Below the pieces are notes generated by a model that was given only the letters and a program-made list of their open reading frames with translations, made no database searches and had not been told where the DNA came from. DNA of 45,007 nucleotides from contig BFEA01000275.1 in the NCBI GenBank assembly GCA_003427395.1, positions 1 through 45,007 on the forward strand, read 5' to 3'. Of the stretch, positions 33,183-43,090 are shown piece after piece (the stretch's first letter is position 1; every line of letters starts with the position of its first letter). The translations under genes were made by a program, and so were the position numbers. This DNA comes from Chara braunii. Taxonomy: Eukaryota > Streptophyta > Charophyceae > Charales > Characeae.

Positions 33183-34007
33183 TGAAGTTGGAGGACACCG
33201 ACTCCGTGCGCGGGTTGAGAGAGAGAATTGAATGGATCTGACTTGCCTTATCCGTCGCCACGTGGCTGAGCGATAAGTCTGGCCATTTTACGTGGCCATT
33301 TTTGCGTGGCCATTGTGTATTGGTACTCGCCATCGACGCGGGGCTAGGTCCCACTTGCACGAATTAAGAGATACTGACCGTAGATAGCAAAGATCAACGT
33401 CCGAAATCTCCTAATTTGCGCAAGTGGGACCTTGCCCCCGTGCAGCGCCGCCGGTTGCTGGGAGCGGGACGGCGAGTGAAGGAAGAGAGAGGAAAGGGGG
33501 AGGTGAGTGAGTGCTTCGGAATTGGTAAATGCAGGTTGGTCGTAGCTTGGGAAGAACGGAAGGAGAGGAGGAGAAAGGAGACAGGGAGGATCGCCGGTGA
33601 CAGGTGGGCAGCTAGTGGTAGGAGAAGATAGACGGCAGGCGGTGGTATGAAAACATACACCTCGTTATTAGGAGGGATTTCCTGGAGATAGGACTTGGAG
33701 GGAAATTGGCGTGCAGACAACGGATTGAAAATCGAAGCCGAGCTACGTCGAAATGAGAAGAGGTAGACATCAGGAACGTGTAGTGGTCGTGAAGTAGAGC
33801 ACAGGGGGACGAGGGATTGAGAAGAGAGCAGGACTGGGCGATAAACTTGAAAGCAGGTCAGGAAATGAGCACTACCTTGTCCCTGTGCACAGGGGCGATA
33901 GAGGGAGCGAGGGGAGAGTAGGGATCGGAAATGTAAAAGAAGCAGCAAAATTTCCCCAACTGAGTCCCCTCTCGTTTTGTGCAAACTAGAGATAGAAGCA
34001 CGTTCTT

Positions 34008-34008
<1 letters not shown>
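33183..34008. other. Intergenic region upstream of the GT47 gene
   Basis: No gene recognised. A minus-strand frame of 196 codons (33394-33984) overlaps this region but has no family resemblance and lies in purine-rich sequence whose complement is serine/leucine/proline-rich by composition. No convincing TATA box was found for the downstream gene. Confidence 0.4.
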
Positions 34009-34075
<67 letters not shown>

Positions 34076-34119
34076 CATCGTAGTCCTGATGAGTTGGTGA
34101 GAGACTGACGGAAGGTCAA

Positions 34120-34196
<77 letters not shown>

Positions 34197-34243
34197 CATC
34201 GTAGTCCTGACGAGTTGGTGAGAGACTGACGGAAGTCTTTGAC
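34009..34243. repeat. GT and GA microsatellites with a duplicated 50-bp unit
   Basis: (GT)n at about 34009-34042, (GA)n at 34042-34072 and 34121-34192. The unit GATTTCATCGTAGTCCTGA, GAGTTGGTGAGAGACTGACG, GAAG occurs after each GA run (34071 and 34191) with one or two differences before diverging. This lies 130-360 bp upstream of the GT47 start codon and is probably in its promoter or 5' untranslated region. Confidence 0.9.
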
Positions 34244-34370
34244 CGCTTTTCGTTTGTGTATCTGAGGAGACATATACACGTGTCCACAGACACGCATCTC
34301 TTCACGCACAGACACAGACAGACACAGACACAGACACAGACACACCGGCATCCGACCATATTTGTAGATA

Positions 34371-36239
34371 ATGGTGGTGTTTCTGGTTCATCGGCCCGAG
34401 GTCCATTGCCCAGTCCGCAAGGTTACGTACTTGTCTTTTGTCGTCGTCGTGACGTTACTCTTCCTGCTGTCATGGCCGAGAATCGCCCCTTGCGCTGGGG
34501 GTAACGGAAGAGTAACTGATGTCTTGAACCTGGAGGCGTCGTCGTCGTCGTCGTCGGCGGCGGCGGTATCGTTCTCGCCGCCACCGCCGCTGAAGAACGA
34601 CAATGAGAGAGGGACCGTTCCGTTACATCCCGTCCGCGTAGTCAGAGCTGGGGATGATAGGGAGGAGAGGAGGTCGATAGGAGGAGGAGGAGGAGGAGGA
34701 GAAAAAAAGGAATTAAGGGTGGAGGATAGTAAGGATAGTGCAGTTGTAGAGGGTGACAATGTCAACGTTTGTTGCACCTCACCCGTCTCTCCGGTCCGCG
34801 TTTATGTGTACGATTTGCCCGCTCGTGTTGAGATGCCCTTAAATATCTCTGTGTATAATGATTCTCGCAATAATCGGCTTTACATTCATTCTCTGGAGTA
34901 TTGGATGCTGACGGATCTTCGTCTTCGACGAGAAGCCGAAGAGGAGCGGCAGCTCGGCGATTCCAGCTTGTCGAGGTCCTATGTCCCTGGCCCGGTGAGA
35001 CAGGTTTATGATCCGGCGGAGGCCGACCTGTTCTTGGTTCCCTTCTTAGGGTCACAATCTCGGGAGCTATGTTGCAATCTTCACTTCAAGGACAACTTGA
35101 AAGTGTGCGACAGCTTGCACGACACTGATCGACAGAAGGCGCTCCGCGAATGGATGGTGCAACAGGAGCCTTGGATTCGATCTGGAGGATTTGATCACAT
35201 CTTCATGACTTCTCATCCTCTGGCTATGGCGGACGTTCGGCACAGTCTGCATAATGCCATATATCTCTCCGTCGATTTCGGCTTTTTCTGCTCTGAGGAA
35301 GTCAATCTAGACAAGGACGTGGTCGTTCCGTACAACCCCGTGGTGCCTGGAATACCGCAGGACGAGCTGACGATGGCCTCAGAGAGAGCGGAGGAGAAGA
35401 GGACCTCTCTGCTCTACTTTCGCGGAGAGCAGCATCGCGAGTACGGTGGGGCGATCCGGTCGAAGCTGTGGGACGTGCTGAATGGGGAGGACGGCGTGGA
35501 CTGGGAGGGCACCTCCCACGACGCCGCCAGTGTGCCCGAAGACGCTCTCATTGAGTCCGCGAGCGAGATGAGGAGATCTCATTTCTGTCTGAACCCCGCG
35601 GGCGACACGCCGTCTTCCGCTCGGCTGTGGGATTCGCTGATCAATCTCTGCATTCCCGTGGTTGTCAGCGACTTCATCGAGTTCCCTTTCGAGAGCTGGT
35701 TGAATTGGACGCGGTTTTGCATCGTGGTGGAGTCGTCGCAAGCCATTCGACCAGGGTATATAATGGCGCTGCTGAGAGGAATAACGGAGGAGGAGAGGAG
35801 AGAGATGAGGAGAGAAATCGTGAGAGTGTTGCCCTACTTCGACTACAAACCGAGACTAGACGACCCTTCCATGGGAGCGCTGAACAATATTTGGAAGGAG
35901 ATCGCCTGGAAGCTGCCACGTGTCAGACTAGCAGTTCGTCGCTATGCCAGACACGCGCCGCGAAAGACTTTCACAAAGGATTACCTTCCGGAGGGAACGC
36001 CTCCCAGGCCTTGTCGGTCTACTCTGAGGCGGGATGGGCAATTCTGGTCTTTGTCTCCTCCTCCTCCTCCTCCTCCTCCTCCTGCTTTACCTGCTCGCAA
36101 CGATCGTCAATCCTCGTATAGAACGACCCAGCGCCAAAGCACTTCTTATCGACGGCGGCCATCGCCTCGGCATCGTTCGCCGGAACACCGCGCGCTCTCT
36201 TCCTCCGTTATCGATACCCGACCACCGTCTAAAACCTGA
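34371..36239 (+). CDS. GT47 exostosin-family glycosyltransferase (type II membrane protein)
   Basis: 622 codons without an intron. The start is fixed by an in-frame TAG at 34365-34367. A hydrophobic signal anchor lies at residues 20-35, after a short cytoplasmic tail, as expected for Golgi type II enzymes. A Ser/Gly/Pro-rich stem of about 100 residues follows. The exostosin domain runs from VRVYVYDLP (142-150) to about 525. It includes ADLFLVPF (218-225), SLLYFRG (346-352), the family signature SHFCLNPAGDTPSSARLWDS (403-422), then LCIPVVVSDFIEFPFE (426-441). Possible N-glycosylation sites are at 158, 163 and 445. Land-plant relatives include ARAD-type arabinosyltransferases and other wall-polysaccharide enzymes. 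Membership of GT47 is firm; donor and acceptor cannot be read from sequence. Residues 555-622 form an unusual proline- then arginine/serine-rich tail, beginning in a CCT repeat. Confidence 0.93.
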   Translation: MVVFLVHRPEVHCPVRKVTYLSFVVVVTLLFLLSWPRIAPCAGGNGRVTDVLNLEASSSSSSAAAVSFSPPPPLKNDNERGTVPLHPVRVVRAGDDREERRSIGGGGGGGEKKELRVEDSKDSAVVEGDNVNVCCTSPVSPVRVYVYDLPARVEMPLNISVYNDSRNNRLYIHSLEYWMLTDLRLRREAEEERQLGDSSLSRSYVPGPVRQVYDPAEADLFLVPFLGSQSRELCCNLHFKDNLKVCDSLHDTDRQKALREWMVQQEPWIRSGGFDHIFMTSHPLAMADVRHSLHNAIYLSVDFGFFCSEEVNLDKDVVVPYNPVVPGIPQDELTMASERAEEKRTSLLYFRGEQHREYGGAIRSKLWDVLNGEDGVDWEGTSHDAASVPEDALIESASEMRRSHFCLNPAGDTPSSARLWDSLINLCIPVVVSDFIEFPFESWLNWTRFCIVVESSQAIRPGYIMALLRGITEEERREMRREIVRVLPYFDYKPRLDDPSMGALNNIWKEIAWKLPRVRLAVRRYARHAPRKTFTKDYLPEGTPPRPCRSTLRRDGQFWSLSPPPPPPPPPALPARNDRQSSYRTTQRQSTSYRRRPSPRHRSPEHRALSSSVIDTRPPSKT

Positions 36240-36590
36240 CCATCGCTTGGGCGATTCTCAAAGCCCCCCTGTATAGGAGAGCTGTGTCCATTCTAGTGCT
36301 CTGCTGCCTGGTAAGAACCCACCTTATTCTTACGGGAATAAGCAAGAGAAAGGGAGGGAGGGGGAGGGAGGGAGAGGGAGGGAAGTTTAGCGGAGTAGGC
36401 AAGGAATTCAAAACCTACTAGATTTTCTCTGTGCATGGCGGGGGGCTTGCCCCCCGATCCCGGCCTCTTGGGTGGTATATTCCTGCCTGATCTTTGTGCG
36501 GGCAGTGATGATTCCAGCGCGGGCTGCGGCGAGGGCCTCGTCCTTGTGTGAAAGCTAATTGCCGTGTAAATGTGCCCTTTTGCCTGATCC
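36240..36590. other. Probable 3' flank of the GT47 gene
   Basis: Directly downstream of the stop. A purine tract (GGGAGG repeats, about 36352-36385) and the palindromic GGGGGCTTGCCCCC (about 36440) are present. No coding sequence. A polyadenylation signal is not obvious before the AATAAA at 36704. Confidence 0.4.
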
Positions 36591-36710
36591 TGCTGTACGA
36601 GTGGATTGATTGATAGTAAACGCTGTACGAGTGGATTGACCGATAGTAAACGCACGCCTTGCCCGTACAACTGATTGATAGGTAATACAACTGATTGATA
36701 GGTAATAAAC
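36591..36710. repeat. Two short tandem duplications
   Basis: GCTGTACGAGTGGATTGA plus TGATAGTAAAC or CCGATAGTAAAC is repeated with a 30-bp period (36592 and 36622). ACAACTGATTGATAGGTAAT is then repeated with a 20-bp period (about 36667 and 36687). TGATTGATAG-type words are shared between both arrays. Confidence 0.85.
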
Positions 36711-36777
36711 GTGCATGCACGGGCCCTTTTTCCTAATTGCTTGGTGAGGGTTTGCTATTTGATGGGGAGGTCACTAC

Positions 36778-36930
36778 CACGTGTGGATGGATTGCACACG
36801 TGTCCCTGCCTCTTCTGCTGCGAGACGAGAGTCGGAACCTCTTTCCTAACGAGTGATGATTAAACACACGTGTATGCTCTCACAGGTGTGCCGAAACGTA
36901 GTTACTTAAAATGGCTGGAAAAGACACGTG
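36778..36930. promoter_or_regulatory. Cluster of four CACGTG (G-box) palindromes
   Basis: CACGTG occurs at 36778-36783, 36797-36802, 36867-36872 and 36925-36930. Three of them are the longer palindrome ACACGTGT, and the other is CCACGTGT. In plants this core binds bZIP and bHLH factors. The nearest gene is the GT47 gene about 540 bp upstream. No downstream gene is recognisable, so a regulatory role is unproven. TAATCAAAATGGC is also repeated just to the right (36961 and 37009). Confidence 0.4.
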
Positions 36931-37169
36931 TCCGCTTAGATATGCTTATAATGCTAACACGTAATCAAAATGGCTAATTCTCGTGTGCGCGCGCAGATGT
37001 GCTCACGGGTAATCAAAATGGCAGTATGGATGGATGGAAGACTGGGAGGCACTGACTCGTCCGTCGTCCGCCGCCGATTACAAGGCGGGGATGGAGTGCG
37101 TAGAGCAGACAGGTAATGTGGCTCTCGTGTTGCTCTTCGTGCATGCCTGGTCATCCCCTCCTCCGGCGT

Positions 37170-37337
37170 TTTTTTTTTATATATAAATATTTTTAAAGGG
37201 CGACCGCCTTGAGATATCGTCGTTGGAACTGACTGGCCCCAGGTAATTCAGAATTACCAGTATTTAACGTCATTCATCTGGATTCGGACGTGGGTCTGTA
37301 TTTCAACAATTCATGGGTGTACCAACCGAGCTAGGCT
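37170..37337 (-). mobile_element. tRNA-derived SINE, copy 1
   Basis: The minus strand carries an A-box match TAGCTCGGTTGG (plus-strand complement near 37322-37333) and, about 35 nt further, a B-box-like GTCCGAATCC (complement near 37280). A body contains CCAGTTCCAACGACGATATC and GCGGTCGCCC, and an A-rich tail follows (complement at about 37170-37199). Two spaced internal Pol III promoter boxes, a tRNA-unrelated body and an A-rich tail define a tRNA-derived SINE. The body is shared with the copy at 38468 and the fragment at 32130. Confidence 0.7.
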
Positions 37338-37516
37338 CATTGGTCCTCTGGCGTTCTCGTTCGTTCATGGAGTTCGGGTCCTCCCGGCTTATGCAGCGGA
37401 GGAAGAAGAGACGTGAGCTTCCTATCCGTCCACGGCTCTCTTACGTAAAATAACAAACGTCTGGTCTCCGCGCTCTATTCCTCGATAAGCGTTTGACTGT
37501 ATATATGTGCATTGCT

Positions 37517-37580
37517 CTGTGTGTGTGTGTGTGTGTGTGCTTGTGTGTGTGTGTGTGCGTGTGTGTGTGTGTGTGTGTGT
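37517..37580. repeat. (GT)n microsatellite
   Basis: TG/GT repeat with occasional C interruptions. Read on the other strand it gives threonine-histidine runs that are not a gene. Confidence 0.95.
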
Positions 37581-37764
37581 GCTTGCAACTGTTTCTGTCT
37601 TCATCGAAGTTTGTGATGAGTAATGATGGGATTGGCGATAGCGATGGATTCATTTCCACCTCCACGAAAAACCAATCCACAGGAGGGAGGCAGACACAGA
37701 AGGAGGCGGAGGGGAAGACATTGGCGTCTCTGCTGATGTGGTTGCGAGCGGCGCGCGCCCGCGC

Positions 37765-37765
<1 letters not shown>

Positions 37766-37839
<74 letters not shown>
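37766..37839. repeat. (GA)n microsatellite
   Basis: Pure AG repeat immediately followed by GGCGGCCACC and then the duplicated segment at 37855. Confidence 0.95.
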
Positions 37840-37841
<2 letters not shown>

Positions 37842-37854
37842 CGGCCACCATTAT

Positions 37855-37993
37855 GAGCCTTCCATGTTTCGAGTAGTCAACTTGGCACTCCACGACGCTG
37901 TGTGCATTGTGCATTTATCTCCGGAGGACGCGACTGGGCCCTATCTCTTTCTATTTCGACGATTTTCTGGGTGCGGAGTGCAAGTATCACTGC

Positions 37994-38050
<57 letters not shown>

Positions 38051-38213
38051 GGGGGGGGGGGGNGGTCACCAATACGAGCCTTCCGTGTTTCCAGTAGTCA
38101 ACTTGGCACTCCACGACGCTGTGTGCATTGTGCATTTATCTCCGGAGGACGCAACTGGGCCTTGTCTCTTTCTATTTCGACGATTTTCTGGGTGCGGAGT
38201 GCAAGTATCACTG
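37855..38213. repeat. Diverged ~140-bp duplication separated by GA/G tract
   Basis: The segment starting GAGCCTTCC, passing AACTTGGCACTCCACGACGC and ending GTGCAAGTATCACTGCC, occurs at about 37855-37993 and again at 38077-38213 with about five differences. Each copy is preceded by a GA tract; the second also by 22 G and an N (38063). The differences argue against a simple joining error, but two haplotypes placed in series remain possible. Confidence 0.85.
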
Positions 38214-38467
38214 CCTCTGGTAGTGCGATATGGGTAGTCTCATGGGACTCTTCATTGACATCAGCCATCGTGCATCTCCCACCAGGCCTTTTTTTTTTTT
38301 TTAACTTACGTTGCTCTCTTTTTAAGCGGTCGAACGCGATCCCCATCGCGACCCGTCTATTTATCGATGCACTGCACTGCCCTGCCTCTTGTTTCTTCCT
38401 ACTGCTGCCGCTAACCATTTGATCGTGCGCCACATCCAGTGTCGCTTGGATTTCCTTTTGCCAACAT

Positions 38468-38621
38468 GTTTTTTTTTTCCTTCTTCTTTTCATCATTGAA
38501 CTGACCGGCCTCGTGTAATTGAGAATGACTGTGTTCTGTCCCTCTGATAGTACCTGGATTCGAACTTGAGTCTGTATTTCAACAGTCCAGGGAGGGTGTA
38601 CCAAGTGAGCTACGTAGGCCC
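38468..38621 (-). mobile_element. tRNA-derived SINE, copy 2
   Basis: The minus strand begins GGGCCTACGTAGCTCACTTG, containing the A-box TAGCTCACTTGG, then AAGTTCGAATCCAGG with a perfect B-box core (GTTCGAATCC). The body has GGCCGGTCAGTTCAATGATG, and an A-rich tail (AAGAAGAAGG then A10) ends it. The head is closest to a tRNA but lacks a normal anticodon arm and 3' acceptor, so it is a SINE, not a tRNA gene. Confidence 0.75.
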
Positions 38622-40981
38622 ATGTCGGTTGCCAACGGCTATTACCGCATCTATGCTCACGGACGTGGTGGAGGTTGATGTGCTCTCCTGCCTCTCTTCT
38701 GTGCGTGTCATTCATGGTCCAAAAATAGATCTGGCCGTGTATTTCCATTTGTCTTTCGTCTTCGGGTCTGTGTATGCCCACTGTTTTCACGTTGTTCTTC
38801 TCTGTTTTCACTTTTCTTCTTCTCTGTTTTCACTTTTCTTCTTCTCTGTCCATGTGCCGTTATCTGTACCAATCTAGGTAAACGCATTCTGGCACGCCAC
38901 ATCCATCGAACTCTCCATCCATCCTCTGTTCTTTTGTCTTTTCTTTCCTTTTTTTTTTTTTTTTTTTTTTTTTGTTCCGAGCAGCGCAGTGGAGGATTTT
39001 AAGAGCCGTTTTTTTCACTCTTCTTCGTTTGCGCGGGACCGTGGCTGTTCTCGAGAGCTGATCTTTTTCGTTAGTGCATCGATATCTCTTTTCCCTTCTT
39101 CTCCTTCTCCTCCTCCTCCTCCTTCTTCATCTTCTTCGTCTGGCTGCTTCTTTTTCTTGATCGACGTTTTCTCAACGTGGTCGAAATGTGTGTAGTCAAC
39201 ACTGTACATGCATTTGGATGCCTTTCGGGACCAGGTGAGTTTGGAGGAGTCCAACATCTGGAACGTATCGGGACGATTATGAGGTGCAGATACGTATAGA
39301 GCGGTGTGTAGTGGAGCCAGGTCCATTTCCCTGCACAGATCCAAGAACGTGCGCGTTTGTGAGACTTGTATGTATGTACAATCTCCGTAGGGGATGCGGT
39401 ATTTGCGGCCATCATGCAATCAAATCAGTCAATCAATCAATTAATCACTCAATCAATCACTCAATCAAATCAATTGGCTTCTTGTAGAAAGAGGGCAGCA
39501 GATTGTGACACTGGCTAGTGACGATAGGGGAGAGAGCGGAGGGAGGAGGTGCCAATCAATGCTAAACTGATTGTTGTCAGTCGCTCATCTTTAGAGGGCA
39601 AAAGAGATGTAGCGGACTCCGTAATGTTGATTTCCCCCCGCCCCCCCGCCCCCCCGTCCATGAACCGAATAAACCGTTGACTAGATTCGGCGACCAGTTT
39701 TTCTTTTCGTGTTTTTTCTTAATTTCTTCTCTCCCTCCGTCTGCTCTGTTATCGCAGTTTTCATTTTGTTAATTTAGTATGTCTTCTGAAGAGGAGAGAG
39801 GAGAGAGGAGAGAGGAGAAGAGAGTCGCTCACTCGCTTGGTTGGTTGCAGAAGGATCCGTTTCAAATCCGTCTTTTGTGTTGCTGGACATGTCTTTTTGC
39901 ATCACTTTCTTCTTCTGGAGAGCAGGACCCCGGTTGCGCTGCTTTGCGCATGTGACGCGGACGCTGCGCTGCTTTGCGCATGTGACGCGGACGAGCAAGA
40001 GGGAGAGGAAATAGTGAAAGAGGAAGAGGAAGAGGAAGAGGAAGAGGAGGAGCTCGACTCAGGAGAGAGAGGTGGTGGTCCCCACTCCGCTGGAGGATGA
40101 CCGGAAGAATCGTCTTCAGGCAGGGCATACTAAGTAATAAAAGGCCAAGCACGCGTGCATGCTCACAGGCACGACAGCTTTACGGCCATCCTAAGAGCTT
40201 TTTGAGATCTCCAACGGTCTATCCGATCCGACCTCCCAGGCAAGTTTCTTTTACTACGGCAAATCCCAGTTGGGTAAGTCCCCCACAACTTTCTTTTACT
40301 ACGGTAAAGCCAAGTTGGTACACAATCCTGAACTGAACTGAACTGTGGAAATACAGAAGCGGATGAGTAAAATTTGTATACATAGTGTATATGCATACAA
40401 CTGAGGGCATGGTTGAATGCACCAGGGCTCTTGGTTGTACGAGTGATGTGATCGAAATTTGGACAAGAAAAGACAATCGTATGGAAGAAATATTCTTTCA
40501 GTCGAAAAACAGTCCTGCGGTCCTTCATCGGGGGGGGGGGAGGGTGTCATTGTATCGGAATTTGGCGGGAAATTGAGACCAGCTATACGTGTGAATGTGA
40601 CGATCCTGCGTTCTTCTAGGGAAAGACACGAATGTGAGCATGTGCCCGGCTGATGAGTTGGCTGTGCAGGCAAGGAGCATGTTCATGCCGCGGCTTGAAA
40701 GAAATAGCAAACTGGGACTGGAAGCTCTAATAAACCCCACCGTATCATGCCCAACTATTCGTCCCCCTGGTTAACTGCTGTCACTCGATAGGCAGCTCAG
40801 TTAAGGAGCGGAACTGGGACACGCTACTTTTGGTCATGATGTCTGACAGAAACTGTGTGAATTGATAGCACGGAGATATAGAGGGAGCGAGGGAGAGAGA
40901 GAGAGAGAGAGAGAGAGGTTGGACGATGAGTCGTCACTTAGAGGTGAAGCGTAGCGTTGGGTATGGATCAGCGCCGGGATG

Positions 40982-41051
40982 CGGTGTGCGACGTCATACT
41001 ATGCCACGTCATACTATGCCACGTCGTACTATGCCACGTCATACTATGCCG
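40982..41051 (+). repeat. 15-bp tandem repeat (ACGTCATACTATGCC)
   Basis: Four and a fraction copies of ACGTCATACTATGCC with single substitutions (CGTACT in the third). In one frame it reads as HTMPR repeats within a 61-codon open frame from ATG 40926 to the stop near 41111. The ORF has no other support. Confidence 0.9.
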
Positions 41052-41227
41052 CGTCCTGCTGTGATTGATGAGTGGTCTAAGGATCGTATGATTCTCGCTG
41101 AGTCTGTGTGATCTTGCCTCAGGAGTGACGATCTTCGTTCAGGCAAATTGTCTGCCTTAGGGTTTGAGGTGGACGCAGAAGATGGGGGGAGGGTGAGGGG
41201 GGGGAAGGAGATGAAGCGCTATAGAGG

Positions 41228-41436
41228 ATTAGATAGGTAGGGATAGAGGGAGTGGTGGGAGAGATGGCAAAGAGGGGGTTTATTGAAACTACTTTTGAGT
41301 TGTGGTCGACGAGATGGGTCTCGGGGGGAGGCGATTAACAGCTGACGGTGATTAGATAGGTAAAGAGAGCGGCAGTGGTGAGAGAGATGGCATTGTCGTT
41401 GAAACTGCTTTGGAGTTGTGGTGGACGAGATGAGTC
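41228..41436. repeat. Diverged ~90-bp direct duplication
   Basis: GATTAGATAGGTA...GAGAGATGGCA...TTGAAACT.CTTT.GAGTTGTGGT..ACGAGATG occurs at about 41228-41315 and again at 41352-41432, with substitutions and small gaps. Non-coding. Confidence 0.75.
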
Positions 41437-41460
41437 CATATGACTAGGTAGGAGGTAGTT

Positions 41461-41571
41461 GGCGGGAAGGAAAATGGGCAAGGTAAGATGGCGGGAAAGG
41501 AAATGGATAAGGTAAGATGGCGGGAAGGGCAATGGATAAGGTAAGATGGCGGGAAGGGAAATGGATAAGGT
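41461..41571. repeat. 29-bp minisatellite, four copies
   Basis: Units of GGCGGGAAGGNAAATGGATA plus AGGTAAGAT start at 41461, 41490, 41519 and 41548, the last truncated. Period exactly 29. Confidence 0.95.
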
Positions 41572-41682
41572 GAATCGGAGAAGATTTGGATGATTTATTT
41601 TTAGATCATTCCGTTCTGCACCGCCTGCGTGTCATGGCTTAGGGCATACTGAAACTTGGACTTTTTAACGTATTTCTGGACG

Positions 41683-42580
41683 GAATTGCGGCCAGATGCA
41701 TCCAGGTTGGCCGTGAATGCGATCAGATACATTTGAGATCCTGCTAGTGTGAGTACGCCCTTAGTGTGTTACTGCCATGGGGATCGAAAGAAATGTGGTT
41801 TTGTGATTTAGTTTTTTATTTTTGTTTTGTCTGCCGTTGTGCTCGGTGGGGTGTGTCTCCGATTCATTCACGGTTTGAGTGAATGATGAACTTTTTTGAG
41901 GGGTAGCTGAGAGAGGCAGATCTAGGAGATCCGTAGCGGGGAGGAGAAGAAAGGTAGGTGGTTTGTAGGAGAGGAGACGAAAACGGACGAAGGATTTAGG
42001 CAGCCGGTGACAATCATTAGGAGTGTGCTTTTTCTTGAGTGCCCTCTTTTTTTTCTTTCCCTTCTTTTTTTGTTGGTGGTGGTAGAGATGACTCGTCGAG
42101 GACACTGTGAGTTGCTTTCATAAGTGTTTTTTTTTTTTTTTTTTTGGTCAGATAATTTGATTTCGTTCCGCGTTGTGCATAGTGGTGAGATGGTCCTGCT
42201 TTCGAGGATTTTTCCTTTTTTTTTGTCAAAGGAGTTGATTTTAATTTAATAATTGGAGGGTTTGTCAACTAATTTAAAATTGAACAGTCATTATTATTTT
42301 TCAAGACTTTTTAAAGTCTTTCTTTTTGTTACATGTCTTAGATCTTTGTTTTTTTTTGTTTGTTTTTTTTTGGTGGTTGTTTTTTTTGTCTTTTTTTTTT
42401 TTTCTTGCATGTTTTAGCTCTTTGTGGGTATGGGACTTTTTTTTTTTTTTTTTTTGGCATGTGACTTTGCTCTAGTAGCGGGATGCTTTGTATTAAGTGA
42501 ATACTCTCACAATCGCAGAACTCTCCTAAATGTATTTGACCATAATTGCGACCAGATCTGGATGCATCTGGCCGCAATCG
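41683..42580. mobile_element. Inverted-repeat element with ~80-bp arms
   Basis: The left arm (41683-41760) contains ATTGCGGCCAGATGCATCCA, then GATCAGATACATTTGAG and GTGTGAGTA. The right arm (42495-42580), read in reverse complement, contains ATTGCGGCCAGATGCATCCA, GGTCAAATACATTTAGG and TGTGAGAGTA in the same order. The interior is T-rich and non-coding. The right arm also has its own hairpin (CCAGAT...ATCTGG). It looks like a non-autonomous DNA transposon; no target duplication was identified. Confidence 0.65.
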
Positions 42581-42780
42581 CGTGGCTTTGTCGCTTTCTC
42601 AGAGTACGGACGACAATATTTTATTATTTTCCCTACGGTTTATTACTGTAAGTCTCCCATTTCATCTTGTATTATTTATTTCCAAAGTTTCCTTAAATTC
42701 ATAGAGATTCTGTTAAACCACCAATACTTCCTAAAAAAGTTGTGCCCTTTAACAGGCCACAATTTTAGGAAATGTACGGG

Positions 42781-43090
42781 TGTAGCGGACCCACCGGGTG
42801 TGGTGCTCCGCTAGTGACAGAGATGGAGATGGAGGAAGAAGGGGGAGCAAGTTGGCACAGCGCAGCTCCCCACGCAAGNCTCCAACGCACGTACTCCAAA
42901 ATGTGCAAGTGATGAATGAGAATGAAAACAAACAATGGCTGGGGTATACCCCAGCGGACTGACGGGACTGGACTGGACTGGCTGGTACCGACAGAGGTAC
43001 CGGCCTGGACTGGCCTACCCCAAATATAACACAGGCCTGTGAGAACAGGCCAAGGGGCTGGTCTCACAGGCCAACCCGAGGTCCGCTACA
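42781..43090 (-). mobile_element. 3' LTR of Ty3 chromovirus
   Basis: Bounded by TGTAGCGGACC (42781) and GGTCCGCTACA (43080-43090), an 11-bp inverted terminal repeat with the TG..CA ends of LTRs; 310 bp long, with an N at 42879. On the element's strand it holds a TTATATTTGGGG promoter-like word. The flanking pentamers differ (ACGGG vs CGATC), as expected if the right side is the element interior rather than host DNA. The distance to the integrase stop is about 1.1 kb. I see no classical polypurine tract just inside, and this lowers certainty. Confidence 0.65.

Larger units (their letters stand above)
38622..41682. other. Intergenic region rich in simple and tandem repeats
   Basis: No gene is supported. 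Contents include a T tract (38950-38973), CTCCTTCTT-type tracts (about 39090-39150), AATC repeats (39419-39474) and a 30-bp duplication with core TGCTTTGCGCATGTGACGCG (39939 and 39969). Also present are two copies of TTTCTTTTACTACGG (40238 and 40281), a GA repeat (40888-40918), and the minisatellites listed separately. Short open frames here look compositional. Confidence 0.5.

Noticed and set aside
33394-33984. 196-codon minus-strand frame
   Set aside because: Composition-driven Ser/Leu/Pro-rich reading with no domain, in the upstream region of the GT47 gene.
37441-37914. Minus-strand frame with His-Thr and Leu-Ser repeats
   Set aside because: Made almost entirely of GT and GA microsatellites.
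40926-41111. 61-codon ORF with HTMPR repeats
   Set aside because: Encoded by a 15-bp minisatellite, with no conserved domain or other support.
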